A DNA stretch of 64,000 bases from Flavobacteriaceae bacterium CG2_30_34_30 (lineage in GTDB: Bacteria > Bacteroidota > Bacteroidia > Flavobacteriales > Flavobacteriaceae): positions 1 to 64,000 of the forward strand of contig MNYN01000048.1 in NCBI GenBank assembly GCA_001873105.1, given 5' to 3'. The notes below the pieces were generated by a model. The model was given only the letters and a program-made list of their open reading frames with translations, made no database searches and was not told the origin of the DNA. Of this stretch, positions 16,263 through 25,481 are shown in pieces. The translations under genes and the position numbers were made by a program. Each line of letters opens with the position of its first letter. Position 1 is the stretch's first letter.

Positions 16263-16559
16263 TTATTTTAATAAATCTGCTACGTAAGGCATTAAAGCCA
16301 AATGGCGTGCTCTTTTTACGGCAACGGCAACTTTACGTTGGTACTTTAAAGAGGTTCCTGTTAATCTCCTTGGCAACAGTTTTCCTTGTTCGTTTACAAG
16401 TTTTAATAAAAAATCTGCATCTTTATAGTCGATATACTTAATACCTGACTTTTTAAAACGGCAGTATTTTTTGTTTTTACTTGTATCTATATTAAGAGGT
16501 GTAAGATATCTTATCTCGCCGTCTTTTTTTCCTTTAGATTGTTGTTCTAATGTTGACAT
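16263..16559 (-). CDS. rpsR: 30S ribosomal protein S18
   Basis: A 98-residue protein containing the S18 core [18 protein letters not shown] and the conserved [25 protein letters not shown]18 pairs with S6 on the platform of the small subunit. It lies between rpsF (2-bp gap) and rplI, so the operon is compact. The length is slightly above the E. coli protein because of an N-terminal extension, common in this phylum. Confidence 0.98.
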   Translation of the reverse strand: MSTLEQQSKGKKDGEIRYLTPLNIDTSKNKKYCRFKKSGIKYIDYKDADFLLKLVNEQGKLLPRRLTGTSLKYQRKVAVAVKRARHLALMPYVADLLK

Positions 16560-16561
16560 AA

Positions 16562-16903
16562 TTAAGCAGCAGTTTCTTTGTTTCTATTTCTTCTTTTTTC
16601 AGCCCAAGCAATGGCGTGTTTGTCTAATTTAACAGTAAGATAACGCATAACTCGTTCATCTCTGCGAAAGGTAAGTTCATACGGATTAATAACCTCTCCT
16701 GGTGCTGTAAATTCAAATAAGTGATAAAAACCACTTTTTTTGTGTTGAATTGGGTATGCTAATTTTTTAAGCCCCCAATTTTCCTTGGATATCATCTTTG
16801 CATTGTTAGAAACAAGAAAATCTTCAAATTTCTTAACTGTTTCCTTTATCTGTTCTTCAGATAAAACGGGATTCAAGATGAAAACAGTTTCGTAATGATT
16901 CAT
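16562..16903 (-). CDS. rpsF: 30S ribosomal protein S6
   Basis: The ATG at 16901-16903 gives [19 protein letters not shown], the typical S6 start, at 113 residues; the longer in-frame ORF to 16984 would run through the promoter. Conserved features include [24 protein letters not shown] and [19 protein letters not shown]6 binds S18 and 16S rRNA. First gene of the rpsF-rpsR-rplI operon, with a promoter and short leader directly upstream. Confidence 0.97.
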   Translation of the reverse strand: MNHYETVFILNPVLSEEQIKETVKKFEDFLVSNNAKMISKENWGLKKLAYPIQHKKSGFYHLFEFTAPGEVINPYELTFRRDERVMRYLTVKLDKHAIAWAEKRRNRNKETAA

Positions 16904-16933
16904 AAATTTGTGTTTATTTGTATTAATAGTATT

Positions 16934-16985
16934 CCTTTGTAATAAAGGCGGGTGCAAAAATAGTTTATTATTTACAATTATCAAA
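16934..16985 (-). promoter_or_regulatory. Promoter and leader hairpin of the rpsF operon
   Basis: On the minus strand, TTTG (16982-16985) and TATTTTTG (16955-16962) are separated by 19 nt, an excellent match to the Bacteroidota housekeeping promoter. The leader then carries CCCGCC and a small hairpin CCTTT-ATTAC-AAAGG (16934-16948). S6/S18 autoregulatory leaders in other bacteria use a hairpin with a CCG bulge; whether this is one cannot be told by eye. Confidence 0.75.
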
Positions 16986-17114
16986 GGGTTTATTTGCTGA
17001 TTTTATTCCTACAAAATCAATACTTTAACATATTTTATTACGATAAAAGTTAAATTAAGTTGCACTTTATCGATAAATTGCCTATTATTGTGGTATTAAA
17101 CTAAGATTAAAACT

Positions 17115-17828
17115 GTGGATAAAGTTATTCTTAACTGTGCGATTGTAGATGATTCGAGCCTGCAAAGGTTGTCTATTGTACGATTGGTTCAAAACCACCC
17201 CTCATTAAATTTGGTTGCAGAGTACAATAATGCTATTGAAGCAAAAATGGGTTTGATGAATAATGCTATTGACCTAATTTTTCTGGATATTGAAATGCCT
17301 ATTCTTTCCGGATTTGATTTATTAGATGATTTAAAACAGAAACCACAAATTATTTTTGTAACAGGAAAAACAAAATATGCTTTTAAAGCCTTTGATTATG
17401 ATGCGGTAGATTATTTGAGAAAACCTATTACTAAAGAGCGCTTTTTGAGTTCTGTACATAAAGCAATTACAAACTATAAACTTAAAAACGAAGAGGGCTT
17501 TGACGATGAAGATTTTATTTTTGTAAAAAGTAATTTAAAAAAACGAAAAGTTTTTCTTAACGAGCTTAAATATATTGAAGCACTTGGCGATTATGTTAAA
17601 TTAGTTACCGATCACGAATCTTTAGTGGTGTTATCTACGATGAAATCATTTGCCGCTTTACTCCCACAAGAACGTTTTATGCGTGTTCATAAATCCTACA
17701 TTGTAAACCTAGACAAAGTAGAACGTTACAATAGTAAAACAGTGGAAATTGAAAAAGAGTTATTACCCCTAAGTAGAAACAGAAAAGCACAGTTAGTAGA
17801 AGCACTTAGTTCTTCTTTTGACGCCTAA
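17115..17828 (+). CDS. LytTR-type response regulator (GTG start)
   Basis: A 237-residue regulator. Receiver domain about 5-122 with the acidic pair VDD, phosphorylatable D58 in LIFLDIEMP, T83 and K103 (YLRKPI). LytTR DNA-binding domain about 132-232 with FVKSNLKKRKVF, YIEALGDYVKL and RVHKSYIVNLDKV. The start codon is GTG at 17115; no in-frame ATG lies near enough to keep the receiver whole. A kinase partner would normally be a LytS/YehU-type histidine kinase, but none is adjacent. It converges with priA and the stops overlap by 4 bp. Targets unknown. Confidence 0.93.
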   Translation: MDKVILNCAIVDDSSLQRLSIVRLVQNHPSLNLVAEYNNAIEAKMGLMNNAIDLIFLDIEMPILSGFDLLDDLKQKPQIIFVTGKTKYAFKAFDYDAVDYLRKPITKERFLSSVHKAITNYKLKNEEGFDDEDFIFVKSNLKKRKVFLNELKYIEALGDYVKLVTDHESLVVLSTMKSFAALLPQERFMRVHKSYIVNLDKVERYNSKTVEIEKELLPLSRNRKAQLVEALSSSFDA

Positions 17829-20278
17829 TAATTATCTACATCTATTTGAAACTTGACACTTCTGAATTCTTTAATAGACAAAAACTTTCTTTCCACTTTT
17901 CTAATGCTCTCTTTCGTTTTTTGAAGCGATTGTTCTTTCGGAATTTTCACTAAAATATTTGTAATATATTCATTTCTTATTCTACCTACAGGTGGTTGCT
18001 CTGGACCCAATATATTAACAGGAAACATACTTCTCAATGCCTGACCAAGCCAAGTGGCGGCTAATTGCATGGTATTAAATTTTCTGTCTTTAATTGTTAT
18101 TTTAAGCAATCTAAAATATGGAGGATAGTTAAAATTAAAACGTTCTTCAAGTTGTTTTTCATACATCGCATCATAATTATAGGTAACAACTTGTTGCAAT
18201 ATTGGATGCTGTGGATTGTACGTTTGTATAATCACCTTTCCTTGTTTTTCTGTCCGTCCTGCCCTGCCAGCTACTTGTAATAACAATTGAAAACTGCGCT
18301 CATGGGCTCTAAAATCGGGAAAATTAAGTAAATTATCTGCATTCATCACACCCACCAAACTTACGTTTCTGAAGTCTAAACCCTTTGCAAGCATTTGTGT
18401 GCCAACAAGTATATCAATTTCACCAAGTTCTAATGCATCTATCAATTTAGCATAAGCGTTTTTACCTTTGGTAGTATCTTGATCCATTCTAGCAATTTTC
18501 TTATCTGGAAATAATGCTTTTAACTCTGTTTCTATTTGCTCTGTACCTAATCCTTTTGCGTCTAGGTCTGCGCTTCCGCAAGCCATACAATCCTGTTGCA
18601 TGGCAATATGATACCCACAGTAATGGCAACGTAACTGTTTTCGGTTATGATGATACGTCAAGGAAACATCGCAATTAGGGCATTGGGGAGAGTGACCGCA
18701 GGTTTTACATTCAATTATGGGAGAATACCCTCTTCTATTTTGAAATAAAATGACTTGTTCACCGGCATTTAGTGAAACCTTAATCGCATCTAATAATGTT
18801 TCTGAAAAATGGCCATTCATTTTCTTTTTATGGTAGTTTTCTTTTAGATTTACCAATTCCATGAAAGGCAGTTGTACATTTCCAAAACGCTCCGTTAAAG
18901 TAACCAAGCCGTATTTATTCTCTTTTGCATTAAAATAACTCTCTAAAGAAGGAGTTGCTGAGCCAAGCAAGGTTTTTGCTTTGTGCAAACTGGCTAAAAC
19001 AATGGCACTATCTCTGGCATGATATCTAGGTGCCGGAGCATATTGCTTAAAAGATGGTTCATGTTCTTCATCCACAATTACTAATCCTAAATTTTGAAAC
19101 GGAAGAAATAAAGTAGAACGAGCACCTACAATAATTTGTGCTTTGGGCTTGTTGTGCAGAACATTCTGCCATACTTCTACCCTTTCATTTGTGGAATATT
19201 TTGAATGATAGACAGATATTTTTTCGCCGAAATAGTATTGCAATCTTGTTACTAATTGCGTGGTTAAAGCAATTTCAGGTAGCATATACACTACTTGTTT
19301 TCCGCTTTTTATGAACTCTTCTATAAGTTTAACATAAATTTCTGTCTTGCCGCTGGAAGTAACTCCATGCAGAAGTGTAACAGGATATTTTTTAAAGCTT
19401 TCTTTTATATTTTTAAAAGCTATTTCTTGATGTTCACTTAGTTTTTTAATAGCATTTGGTGCTTCCCCATCATAATTTATGCGATCTTTTTGTAATATAA
19501 ATTCTTCTAAAACTTCTTTGTTTATCAACGATTTTATGATTGCTGCAGAGGCCTCACTTCGCTTTTGAAGGTCTTCTACCTTAACTGGTTTTTTGGTTTG
19601 CGAAGAAATGGAAAAAAGGGTAATGACAACGTCTCGCTGCTTTGGAGCTCTTACCAAATCTTCTAAAAGTGATTTTAAGGCTATTTCTGAAGCATAATTA
19701 GGATGTAATTTTACAAACCTAACTATTTTTGGCTTGTATTGTTCTACAACTTCTTCTTGAACAATCAATATTTTTCGCTCAACAAGTCTTCGCACTAGTG
19801 GCAATACTGCTTTTCGATCAATAATGGCCTGGATTTCCTGAATGCGGAGTGAACTTTGCATTTGCAATGCTTCACACACTAAAAGTTCGTCTTCTCTTAA
19901 ACTTGAGGCATCTATTTCAATTTCTTTATTTAATGTAATCATGGTTTCACTTTCTAACAAAAATGCCCTAGATACTCCTGCACGTAATACCTCTCCTAAA
20001 GTGCACATATAATAAGAAGCCATCCATTGCCAGTGTTCTAATTGAATTTTGGTGAGAATAGGTTGTTCATCCAAAATTTGGTCAATTTCTTTAGTATCAT
20101 ACCCATTTGGCGCGTGATTATGTACCTGAAAAACGATAGAAGTATATATTTTTGATTTTCCAAAAGGAACCGCAACACGCATTCCGGGTTGAAGAAATGC
20201 TGCTTCCTCTTTATTTATAGAATAGGTAAATACATGTTGAATAGGGATAGGTAATATAACGTCTATGTAATAATTCAT
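17825..20278 (-). CDS. priA: Primosomal protein N' (PriA helicase)
   Basis: An 817-residue 3'-5' helicase that reloads the replisome at stalled forks. The N-terminal DNA-binding domain (about 1-105) is followed by a winged-helix part, Walker A GVTSSGKT at 305-312, DEEH at 403-406 and helicase motif LLGSATPS. The inserted zinc-binding cysteines 524, 527, 533, 536, 551, 554, 564 and 567 are all present. Motifs V and VI (GTQMLAKGLDFRNV and QVAGRAGR) complete it. It is last in the minus-strand run nadC, YihY-type gene, priA; the gap to the preceding gene is 3 bp. Confidence 0.98.
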   Translation of the reverse strand: MNYYIDVILPIPIQHVFTYSINKEEAAFLQPGMRVAVPFGKSKIYTSIVFQVHNHAPNGYDTKEIDQILDEQPILTKIQLEHWQWMASYYMCTLGEVLRAGVSRAFLLESETMITLNKEIEIDASSLREDELLVCEALQMQSSLRIQEIQAIIDRKAVLPLVRRLVERKILIVQEEVVEQYKPKIVRFVKLHPNYASEIALKSLLEDLVRAPKQRDVVITLFSISSQTKKPVKVEDLQKRSEASAAIIKSLINKEVLEEFILQKDRINYDGEAPNAIKKLSEHQEIAFKNIKESFKKYPVTLLHGVTSSGKTEIYVKLIEEFIKSGKQVVYMLPEIALTTQLVTRLQYYFGEKISVYHSKYSTNERVEVWQNVLHNKPKAQIIVGARSTLFLPFQNLGLVIVDEEHEPSFKQYAPAPRYHARDSAIVLASLHKAKTLLGSATPSLESYFNAKENKYGLVTLTERFGNVQLPFMELVNLKENYHKKKMNGHFSETLLDAIKVSLNAGEQVILFQNRRGYSPIIECKTCGHSPQCPNCDVSLTYHHNRKQLRCHYCGYHIAMQQDCMACGSADLDAKGLGTEQIETELKALFPDKKIARMDQDTTKGKNAYAKLIDALELGEIDILVGTQMLAKGLDFRNVSLVGVMNADNLLNFPDFRAHERSFQLLLQVAGRAGRTEKQGKVIIQTYNPQHPILQQVVTYNYDAMYEKQLEERFNFNYPPYFRLLKITIKDRKFNTMQLAATWLGQALRSMFPVNILGPEQPPVGRIRNEYITNILVKIPKEQSLQKTKESIRKVERKFLSIKEFRSVKFQIDVDNY

Positions 20279-20281
20279 TTT

Positions 20282-21208
20282 TTAGGATGTCTTAAAATTA
20301 CATTTTAGTTTATAAATAGTAGCATTTAATTCAAACCCCAATAAAAGTAAATTTGAATTTATCCATATATAAAGCATCATAATCAATAATGCTCCAATAG
20401 AACCATATAGCTCATTATAATTTGAAAAATTATTGATGTAAACGGTGAAAAAATAGGTGGTTAACATAAATAACAAGGTGGTAAGAAAAGCACCTATGGA
20501 AAAAAACCGAGATTTTTTACTCTCCTTAGTGCCAAAATAATATAAGGTAGCTATTATAATATAAATAAGCACTAAAAATAATAAGTACCTTAAAATCGCA
20601 ATCCAAACAATATCATCAAGATTCATTCCCTCACGGTTAAGTTGAAAAATAACATACTGACCTATTATAAGCATTATTACAAAAACAAAAAGCATAAAGG
20701 CAAGAAACATAGAAACACCTAAAGCAATTAAATATTGACGAACAATAGAGCGTTTTTTTTGCACATGATAAGAAAATTCAAATCCGCTGAAAATTGCATT
20801 TACGCCATTTGTCATCAAAAAAATGGCTAATATTAAAGTAAACGATAATAAACTTCCTCTAGGATTTGCGGCTATATCCAATAATATTGGATAAAAAAAT
20901 GCTGCTGTTTGCGCTGGGAGTAATTCTTCTATTAAAAGTAAAAATTCTTGTTGAAAATTATCAATTTTCACATATGGAATCAAATTAAGTACAAACAATA
21001 CAAAAGGAAATAATGCCATAAAAAAACTAAAAGCAATACCACTTGCTCTTGAGGAGAATGTGCCTTTGGCTATTCCTGAAACATAGGTATCCAATAAATC
21101 GTAAAGGGATAGACCTTCAAAACCAGGAAGAATTATGCGTTTCGAAAAACGAATTAAGGCGCCTAAAAAAGGTATTTTTAAAAGTTTTTCTTCGACAGAA
21201 TCGGGCAT
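20282..21208 (-). CDS. YihY/BrkB-type inner-membrane protein
   Basis: A 308-residue protein with about six membrane helices and the family hallmark ASGIAFSFFMALFPFVLFVLN preceded by SSR. Further conserved features are the GVNAIFSGFEFSY loop and a C-terminal SIGALLIMMLYIWINSNLLLLGFELN. The family was once called ribonuclease BN, but that activity belongs to another protein; the real role is not settled. Located 3 bp upstream of priA and 28 bp after nadC, so co-transcribed. Confidence 0.92.
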   Translation of the reverse strand: MPDSVEEKLLKIPFLGALIRFSKRIILPGFEGLSLYDLLDTYVSGIAKGTFSSRASGIAFSFFMALFPFVLFVLNLIPYVKIDNFQQEFLLLIEELLPAQTAAFFYPILLDIAANPRGSLLSFTLILAIFLMTNGVNAIFSGFEFSYHVQKKRSIVRQYLIALGVSMFLAFMLFVFVIMLIIGQYVIFQLNREGMNLDDIVWIAILRYLLFLVLIYIIIATLYYFGTKESKKSRFFSIGAFLTTLLFMLTTYFFTVYINNFSNYNELYGSIGALLIMMLYIWINSNLLLLGFELNATIYKLKCNFKTS

Positions 21209-21236
21209 GTAGGTAGTTTCTTTTCAGTTATTACTA

Positions 21237-22100
21237 TTAATATTTTATCGCTTTTAGGCTTAAATCCATATTAGATACAGAATGTGTTAACGCTCCGGAA
21301 GAAACAAAATCTACCCCACATTTAGCATATTTTATTGCTGTTTCTAATGTTATTCCCCCGGAAGATTCTGTTTGGCATTTTCCATTAATTAATGCTACTG
21401 CTTTTTTAGTGTCTTCAAAATTAAAATTATCAATCAAAATACGATGTACACCATCATTTTTAATAATTTCTTTAATTTCTGTCAAGTTTCTTGCTTCTAC
21501 AATAATTTTAAGTTGCAATCTGTGGTCTTCTAAATACATTTTTGTAGCATCAATTGCTTTGGTAATTCCTCCGGCAAAATCAATATGGTTGTCTTTAAGC
21601 ATAATCATATCATACAATGCAAAGCGATGGTTTTCACCACCACCAATTTTTACTGCCCATTTTTCAAGAGCACGAATTCCCGGAGTAGTTTTTCTTGTGT
21701 CTAATACTTTAGTATTTGTTCCTTCTAATGCTTTTACAAATGCATTGGTTTTTGTCGCTATTGCACTCATACGTTGCATAGCATTTAAAACCAAACGCTC
21801 TGCTTTTAAAATAGATTGTGAAAGCCCGGAGACAAAAAAACACACATCCCCATATTTTACTGCTTCACCATCGTTTATAAGGATTTCTACTTCAAGAGTA
21901 GGATTAACATAATCAAATACTTGCTTAGCAAATTCAACACCGGCTATAATTCCTTTTTCTTTAACCAATAGTTTTGCTTCACCAATAGCATCATAAGGAA
22001 TGCAAGCCAAGGAACTATGGTCGCCGTCACCAACATCTTCACGAATAGCATTTGCTATAATAATGTTTAATTCTCTATCAAATAAATCTTTTGAAATCAT
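21237..22100 (-). CDS. nadC: Nicotinate-nucleotide pyrophosphorylase (carboxylating)
   Basis: Converts quinolinate and PRPP to nicotinate mononucleotide in de novo NAD synthesis. The ATG at 22098-22100 (MISKDLFDRELNIIIANAI) is preferred over the upstream ATG at 22139, giving 287 residues, the usual size. Conserved parts are REDVGDGDHSS, the substrate-binding RMSAIATKT, DTRKTTPGIRALEKWAVKIGGGENHR, the KDNH loop and the end SSGGITLETAIKYA with GVDFVSSGALTHS. First gene of the nadC-YihY-priA run. Confidence 0.97.
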   Translation of the reverse strand: MISKDLFDRELNIIIANAIREDVGDGDHSSLACIPYDAIGEAKLLVKEKGIIAGVEFAKQVFDYVNPTLEVEILINDGEAVKYGDVCFFVSGLSQSILKAERLVLNAMQRMSAIATKTNAFVKALEGTNTKVLDTRKTTPGIRALEKWAVKIGGGENHRFALYDMIMLKDNHIDFAGGITKAIDATKMYLEDHRLQLKIIVEARNLTEIKEIIKNDGVHRILIDNFNFEDTKKAVALINGKCQTESSGGITLETAIKYAKCGVDFVSSGALTHSVSNMDLSLKAIKY

Positions 22101-22263
22101 GACTTTAAATTTATAGCTAAAATAAACAATTAATACCAAAATGATTTACGATTTTGGTTTTCAAATTTAATTTAAAAATCTTTTACCCCCTATTAATAGT
22201 CTATTTCAAATCTTTCAAAAAATAGAAGATCTATAATGCTTAAAAAATTAAATTTTTATTACA

Positions 22264-22271
22264 TATTTTTG
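22264..22271 (+). promoter_or_regulatory. TATTTTTG -7 box of rlmH
   Basis: A perfect TAnnTTTG box ends only 4 nt before the rlmH ATG at 22276. Transcription would then begin at or just after the start codon, which suggests a leaderless mRNA or use of another promoter. No clear -33 TTG is seen. Confidence 0.5.
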
Positions 22272-22275
22272 CCAA

Positions 22276-22749
22276 ATGAAAATAAAGCTAGTAGCAGTTG
22301 GTAAAACGGATGACAAAAATTTTAGAACTTTAATTGACGTCTACAAAAAACGATTAGGTTTTTACGTTTCCTTTGAAATGCAAATAATACCAGATATTAA
22401 AAATGCCAAAACATTATCAGAAACTCAGCAAAAACAAAAAGAAGGAGAAATTATTTTAAAATTTTTAGAAACCTCCGATGTAGTGTATTTGTTAGATGAA
22501 CATGGAAAAAACTATACTTCCTTATCCTTTTCAGGTTTAATACAAAAAAAAATGAATAGTGGTATCAAAAATTTGATTTTCATTATAGGAGGACCCTATG
22601 GCTTTAGTGAAGAAATGTACGCTAGAGCTAACGGGAAAATAGCGCTTTCTGATATGACTTTTTCGCATCAAATGGTACGCCTTTTTTTTATTGAACAACT
22701 GTATCGAGCTTTTACAATATTAAGAAATGAACCTTATCATCATCAGTAG
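22276..22749 (+). CDS. rlmH: 23S rRNA (pseudouridine1915-N3)-methyltransferase
   Basis: A 157-residue SPOUT methyltransferase of standard length. It begins MKIKLVAVGKTDDKNF and contains the knot residues FIIGGPYGFSEEM and the C-terminal ALSDMTFSHQMVRLFFIEQLYRAFTILRNEPYHHQ, of which the YHHQ end is diagnostic. It methylates helix 69 of 23S rRNA in assembled 70S ribosomes. It is followed after 72 bp by the ITPase gene on the same strand. The gap contains a G-rich simple stretch (near 22748-22766). Confidence 0.97.
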   Translation: MKIKLVAVGKTDDKNFRTLIDVYKKRLGFYVSFEMQIIPDIKNAKTLSETQQKQKEGEIILKFLETSDVVYLLDEHGKNYTSLSFSGLIQKKMNSGIKNLIFIIGGPYGFSEEMYARANGKIALSDMTFSHQMVRLFFIEQLYRAFTILRNEPYHHQ

Positions 22750-22821
22750 TGGTAAGTGGTGAGTTGAAGTAATTAATAAATTTGCACAAATAATTTAAAA
22801 CAACACCCCAACAACTTATTT

Positions 22822-23391
22822 ATGAAAATTGTATTTGCCACAAACAACCAAAACAAAATTAAGGAAGTACAAGCACAACTCCCTAAGCAGATTACTTTAC
22901 TAAGTTTAGAGTCTATTGGTTGTTTTGAAGATATTCCGGAAACCGCAAAAACCATAGAGGGCAATGCATTACAAAAAGCACTTTATGTAAAAGAAAAATA
23001 CGGGTTTGATTGCTTTGCCGATGATACCGGATTAGAAGTTGAAAGCCTTGACGCTGCTCCGGGAGTACATAGTGCTCGGTATGCCGGCGACCAACGAAAT
23101 AGTGAAGATAATATCGATAAATTATTAGTGAAATTAATAAACAAAAAAAACAGAAACGCACAATTTAAAACGGTAATAGCTCTTGTTTTTGAAAGAAAAG
23201 AAGTGCTCTTTACAGGAATTTGCTCTGGAGAAATTACAACAGAAAGAAAAGGAAATAATGGATTTGGTTATGATGCTGTATTTCTTCCAAAAGGATTTTC
23301 TAACACCTTTGCAGAGATGAATTTGGAGCAAAAAAATGCAATCGGGCATCGCGGAAAGGCAGTGCGCAAGCTAATAGAGTTTTTTCAATAG
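22822..23391 (+). CDS. rdgB: XTP/dITP diphosphatase (HAM1/RdgB family)
   Basis: A 189-residue house-cleaning enzyme that hydrolyses dITP, XTP and ITP to monophosphates and keeps deaminated bases out of nucleic acids. Family motifs are all present: IVFATNNQNKIKEV at the start, CFADDTGLEVESL with APGVHSARYAG, ERKGNNGFGYDAVFLP, and the end NAIGHRGKAVRKL. Length is typical. It lies between rlmH and the DEAD-box helicase on the same strand but the latter has its own promoter. Confidence 0.96.
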   Translation: MKIVFATNNQNKIKEVQAQLPKQITLLSLESIGCFEDIPETAKTIEGNALQKALYVKEKYGFDCFADDTGLEVESLDAAPGVHSARYAGDQRNSEDNIDKLLVKLINKKNRNAQFKTVIALVFERKEVLFTGICSGEITTERKGNNGFGYDAVFLPKGFSNTFAEMNLEQKNAIGHRGKAVRKLIEFFQ

Positions 23392-23478
23392 CTTAACGAT
23401 TTATTAACTAACTGATTTTTAAATCATTCGGTTAAAATAATTATTAAAATATTCACAATTCAAATCAATTATTAAGCA

Positions 23479-23486
23479 TACCTTTG
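23479..23486 (+). promoter_or_regulatory. TACCTTTG -7 box of the DEAD-box helicase gene
   Basis: A perfect TAnnTTTG match lies 17 nt upstream of the ATG at 23504. The -33 element is not convincing. The spacing leaves room for only a very short leader. Confidence 0.6.
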
Positions 23487-23503
23487 CACCTTATTAAAAA
23501 TAT

Positions 23504-25396
23504 ATGACAAAGTTTACAGATTTAGGCCTCAACGAGGCAATTTTACGGGCAGTGGCCGATATGGGATTTGAAACCCCATCAGAAATTCAAGCAAAAGCAA
23601 TTCCAATTTTATTGGAATCTGACACCGATATGGTATCCCTTGCACAAACAGGAACAGGTAAAACAGCCGCTTTTGGTTTTCCTCTTATTCAAAAAATTGA
23701 CGCAAATAGCAAAACAACACAAGGGTTAATCCTATCTCCTACTAGAGAGCTTTGTATGCAAATTACCAATGAATTAAAAAATTACAGTAAATTTATTCCG
23801 AGTCTTAATATTGTAGCCATATATGGTGGCGCAAGTATTAACGATCAGGCTAGAGATATAAAAAGAGGTGCACAAATTATCGTAGCTACTCCAGGCAGAA
23901 TGAAAGACATGATAAGCCGCAGAATGATTGATATTTCAAAAATCGAATATTGCGTGCTGGATGAGGCCGATGAAATGCTAAATATGGGATTCTATGAAGA
24001 TATAACAGAAATTCTTTCCCATTCACCCAAAGAAAAAAGTACATGGCTATTTTCAGCAACCATGCCAAAAGAGGTTTCTACTATTGCAAAAAAATTCATG
24101 AAAACTCCGGTTGAAATTACCGTTGGAACAAGAAATACTGGAACAAAAAACGTTAGCCACGAATATTATTTGGTTAATGCCAGAGACCGCTATCAAGCTT
24201 TAAGAAGACTTGCCGATGCGCATCCGGATATCTTTTCTGTAGTGTTTTGTAGAACCAAAAGAGATACTCAAAAAGTAGCCGAAAACCTTATTGAAGACGG
24301 ATATAATGCCGCTGCTTTGCACGGCGATTTAAGCCAAAGCCAACGAGATATGGTAATGAAATCGTTTAGAAACCGTCAAATTCAAATGCTTGTTGCTACC
24401 GATGTAGCCGCAAGAGGAATTGATGTAGATGATATAACACACGTTATCAACTACCAACTGCCAGACGAAATAGAAATCTATACCCACAGAAGCGGGCGTA
24501 CTGGACGTGCAGGTAAAAATGGTGTATCTATTACGATTGTATCTAAAAGTGAAGTTCGTAAAATCCGTTCCATAGAAAAAATTATTCAACAAAAATTTGT
24601 AGCAAAAGAAATTCCAAACGGAATGGAAATTTGTAAAATTCAACTTTTTCACTTAGCAAACAATATTAAAAATACCGAAATAAATAAAGATTTAGAAGCC
24701 TATTTACCAAGTATCAATGAGGTGTTAGGCGGACTTACCAAAGAAGACCTTATCAATAAAGTGTTTTCTGTGGAGTTTTCTAGATTTTATGACCACTACA
24801 AAAAAACAAAAGATCTTAATGTTATTGAAGCAGGAAATGACCGAGGTGAACGAGAAACTACAAATGAAGACACCGTTAGATATTTCATTAACATAGGCTC
24901 AAAAGACGGTTTTGACTGGATGAGCTTAAAAGATTTCTTGCGCGACTTAATTAATTTAGGCAAAGACGATGTATATCGTGTGGATGTTAAAGACAGCTTT
25001 TCTTTCTTTAATACTGATTCTAGTCACCAAGAACTTGTTTTAAGCATATTTGAAGATTTCAAATTGGAAGGCAGACACGTAAATGTTGAGATTTCTAAAG
25101 ACGGCGGCGGAAGCGGCGGCGGTAAAAATCGTGGTAACCGAAGAAGACGTGATGATGGTGGAGGAGAAAGAAGAGAACGAGGTGGAAGCGATAGAGGCAC
25201 AAGAAACGATAGAGGCGGTAGTGAAAGACCGCAAAGAAATGAAAGAGGAGGCAGCCGTTTTGAAAAGAAAGACAAAAAAAGTAGAGACTTTAAACCAAGA
25301 GAAAATTCTAAATTTTCAGGAGGAAGTAATAGAAGAAGTACCGGTGGCAGCGACAACAAACCAACCGGAACCGGAGGGCGAAGACGACGCATGTAA
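23504..25396 (+). CDS. DEAD-box ATP-dependent RNA helicase with RGG-rich tail
   Basis: A 630-residue helicase of the DeaD/CsdA type. The Q motif FETPSEIQAKAIP is followed by Walker A AQTGTGKT (47-54), PTRELCMQ, TPGR, VLDEADEM, FSATMP, and the second RecA domain with VFCRTKRD, TDVAARGIDVD and HRSGRTGRAG. A DbpA-like RNA-binding region (about 460-540) precedes a tail of about 80 residues very rich in Gly, Arg and Asp, with GGGxR, RGG and RRR runs. It should remodel structured RNA, for example in ribosome assembly, translation in the cold and mRNA decay. The repetitive tail DNA creates long false ORFs on the other frames. Confidence 0.96.
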   Translation: MTKFTDLGLNEAILRAVADMGFETPSEIQAKAIPILLESDTDMVSLAQTGTGKTAAFGFPLIQKIDANSKTTQGLILSPTRELCMQITNELKNYSKFIPSLNIVAIYGGASINDQARDIKRGAQIIVATPGRMKDMISRRMIDISKIEYCVLDEADEMLNMGFYEDITEILSHSPKEKSTWLFSATMPKEVSTIAKKFMKTPVEITVGTRNTGTKNVSHEYYLVNARDRYQALRRLADAHPDIFSVVFCRTKRDTQKVAENLIEDGYNAAALHGDLSQSQRDMVMKSFRNRQIQMLVATDVAARGIDVDDITHVINYQLPDEIEIYTHRSGRTGRAGKNGVSITIVSKSEVRKIRSIEKIIQQKFVAKEIPNGMEICKIQLFHLANNIKNTEINKDLEAYLPSINEVLGGLTKEDLINKVFSVEFSRFYDHYKKTKDLNVIEAGNDRGERETTNEDTVRYFINIGSKDGFDWMSLKDFLRDLINLGKDDVYRVDVKDSFSFFNTDSSHQELVLSIFEDFKLEGRHVNVEISKDGGGSGGGKNRGNRRRRDDGGGERRERGGSDRGTRNDRGGSERPQRNERGGSRFEKKDKKSRDFKPRENSKFSGGSNRRSTGGSDNKPTGTGGRRRRM

Positions 25397-25481
25397 TTTG
25401 CTTGTTAATTTTTCGATAATGTTTTCTGTTTCATTCCCTTTTCAATGCTATAATTTTATATTTTAGCATCAGATTATTGCT

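Noticed and set aside
25024-25466. Long ORFs on several frames over the end of the DEAD-box helicase gene
   Set aside because: They are shadows of the Gly/Arg-rich repetitive tail. The translations are Leu/Pro/Ser-rich low complexity with no conserved features, while the helicase frame is complete.
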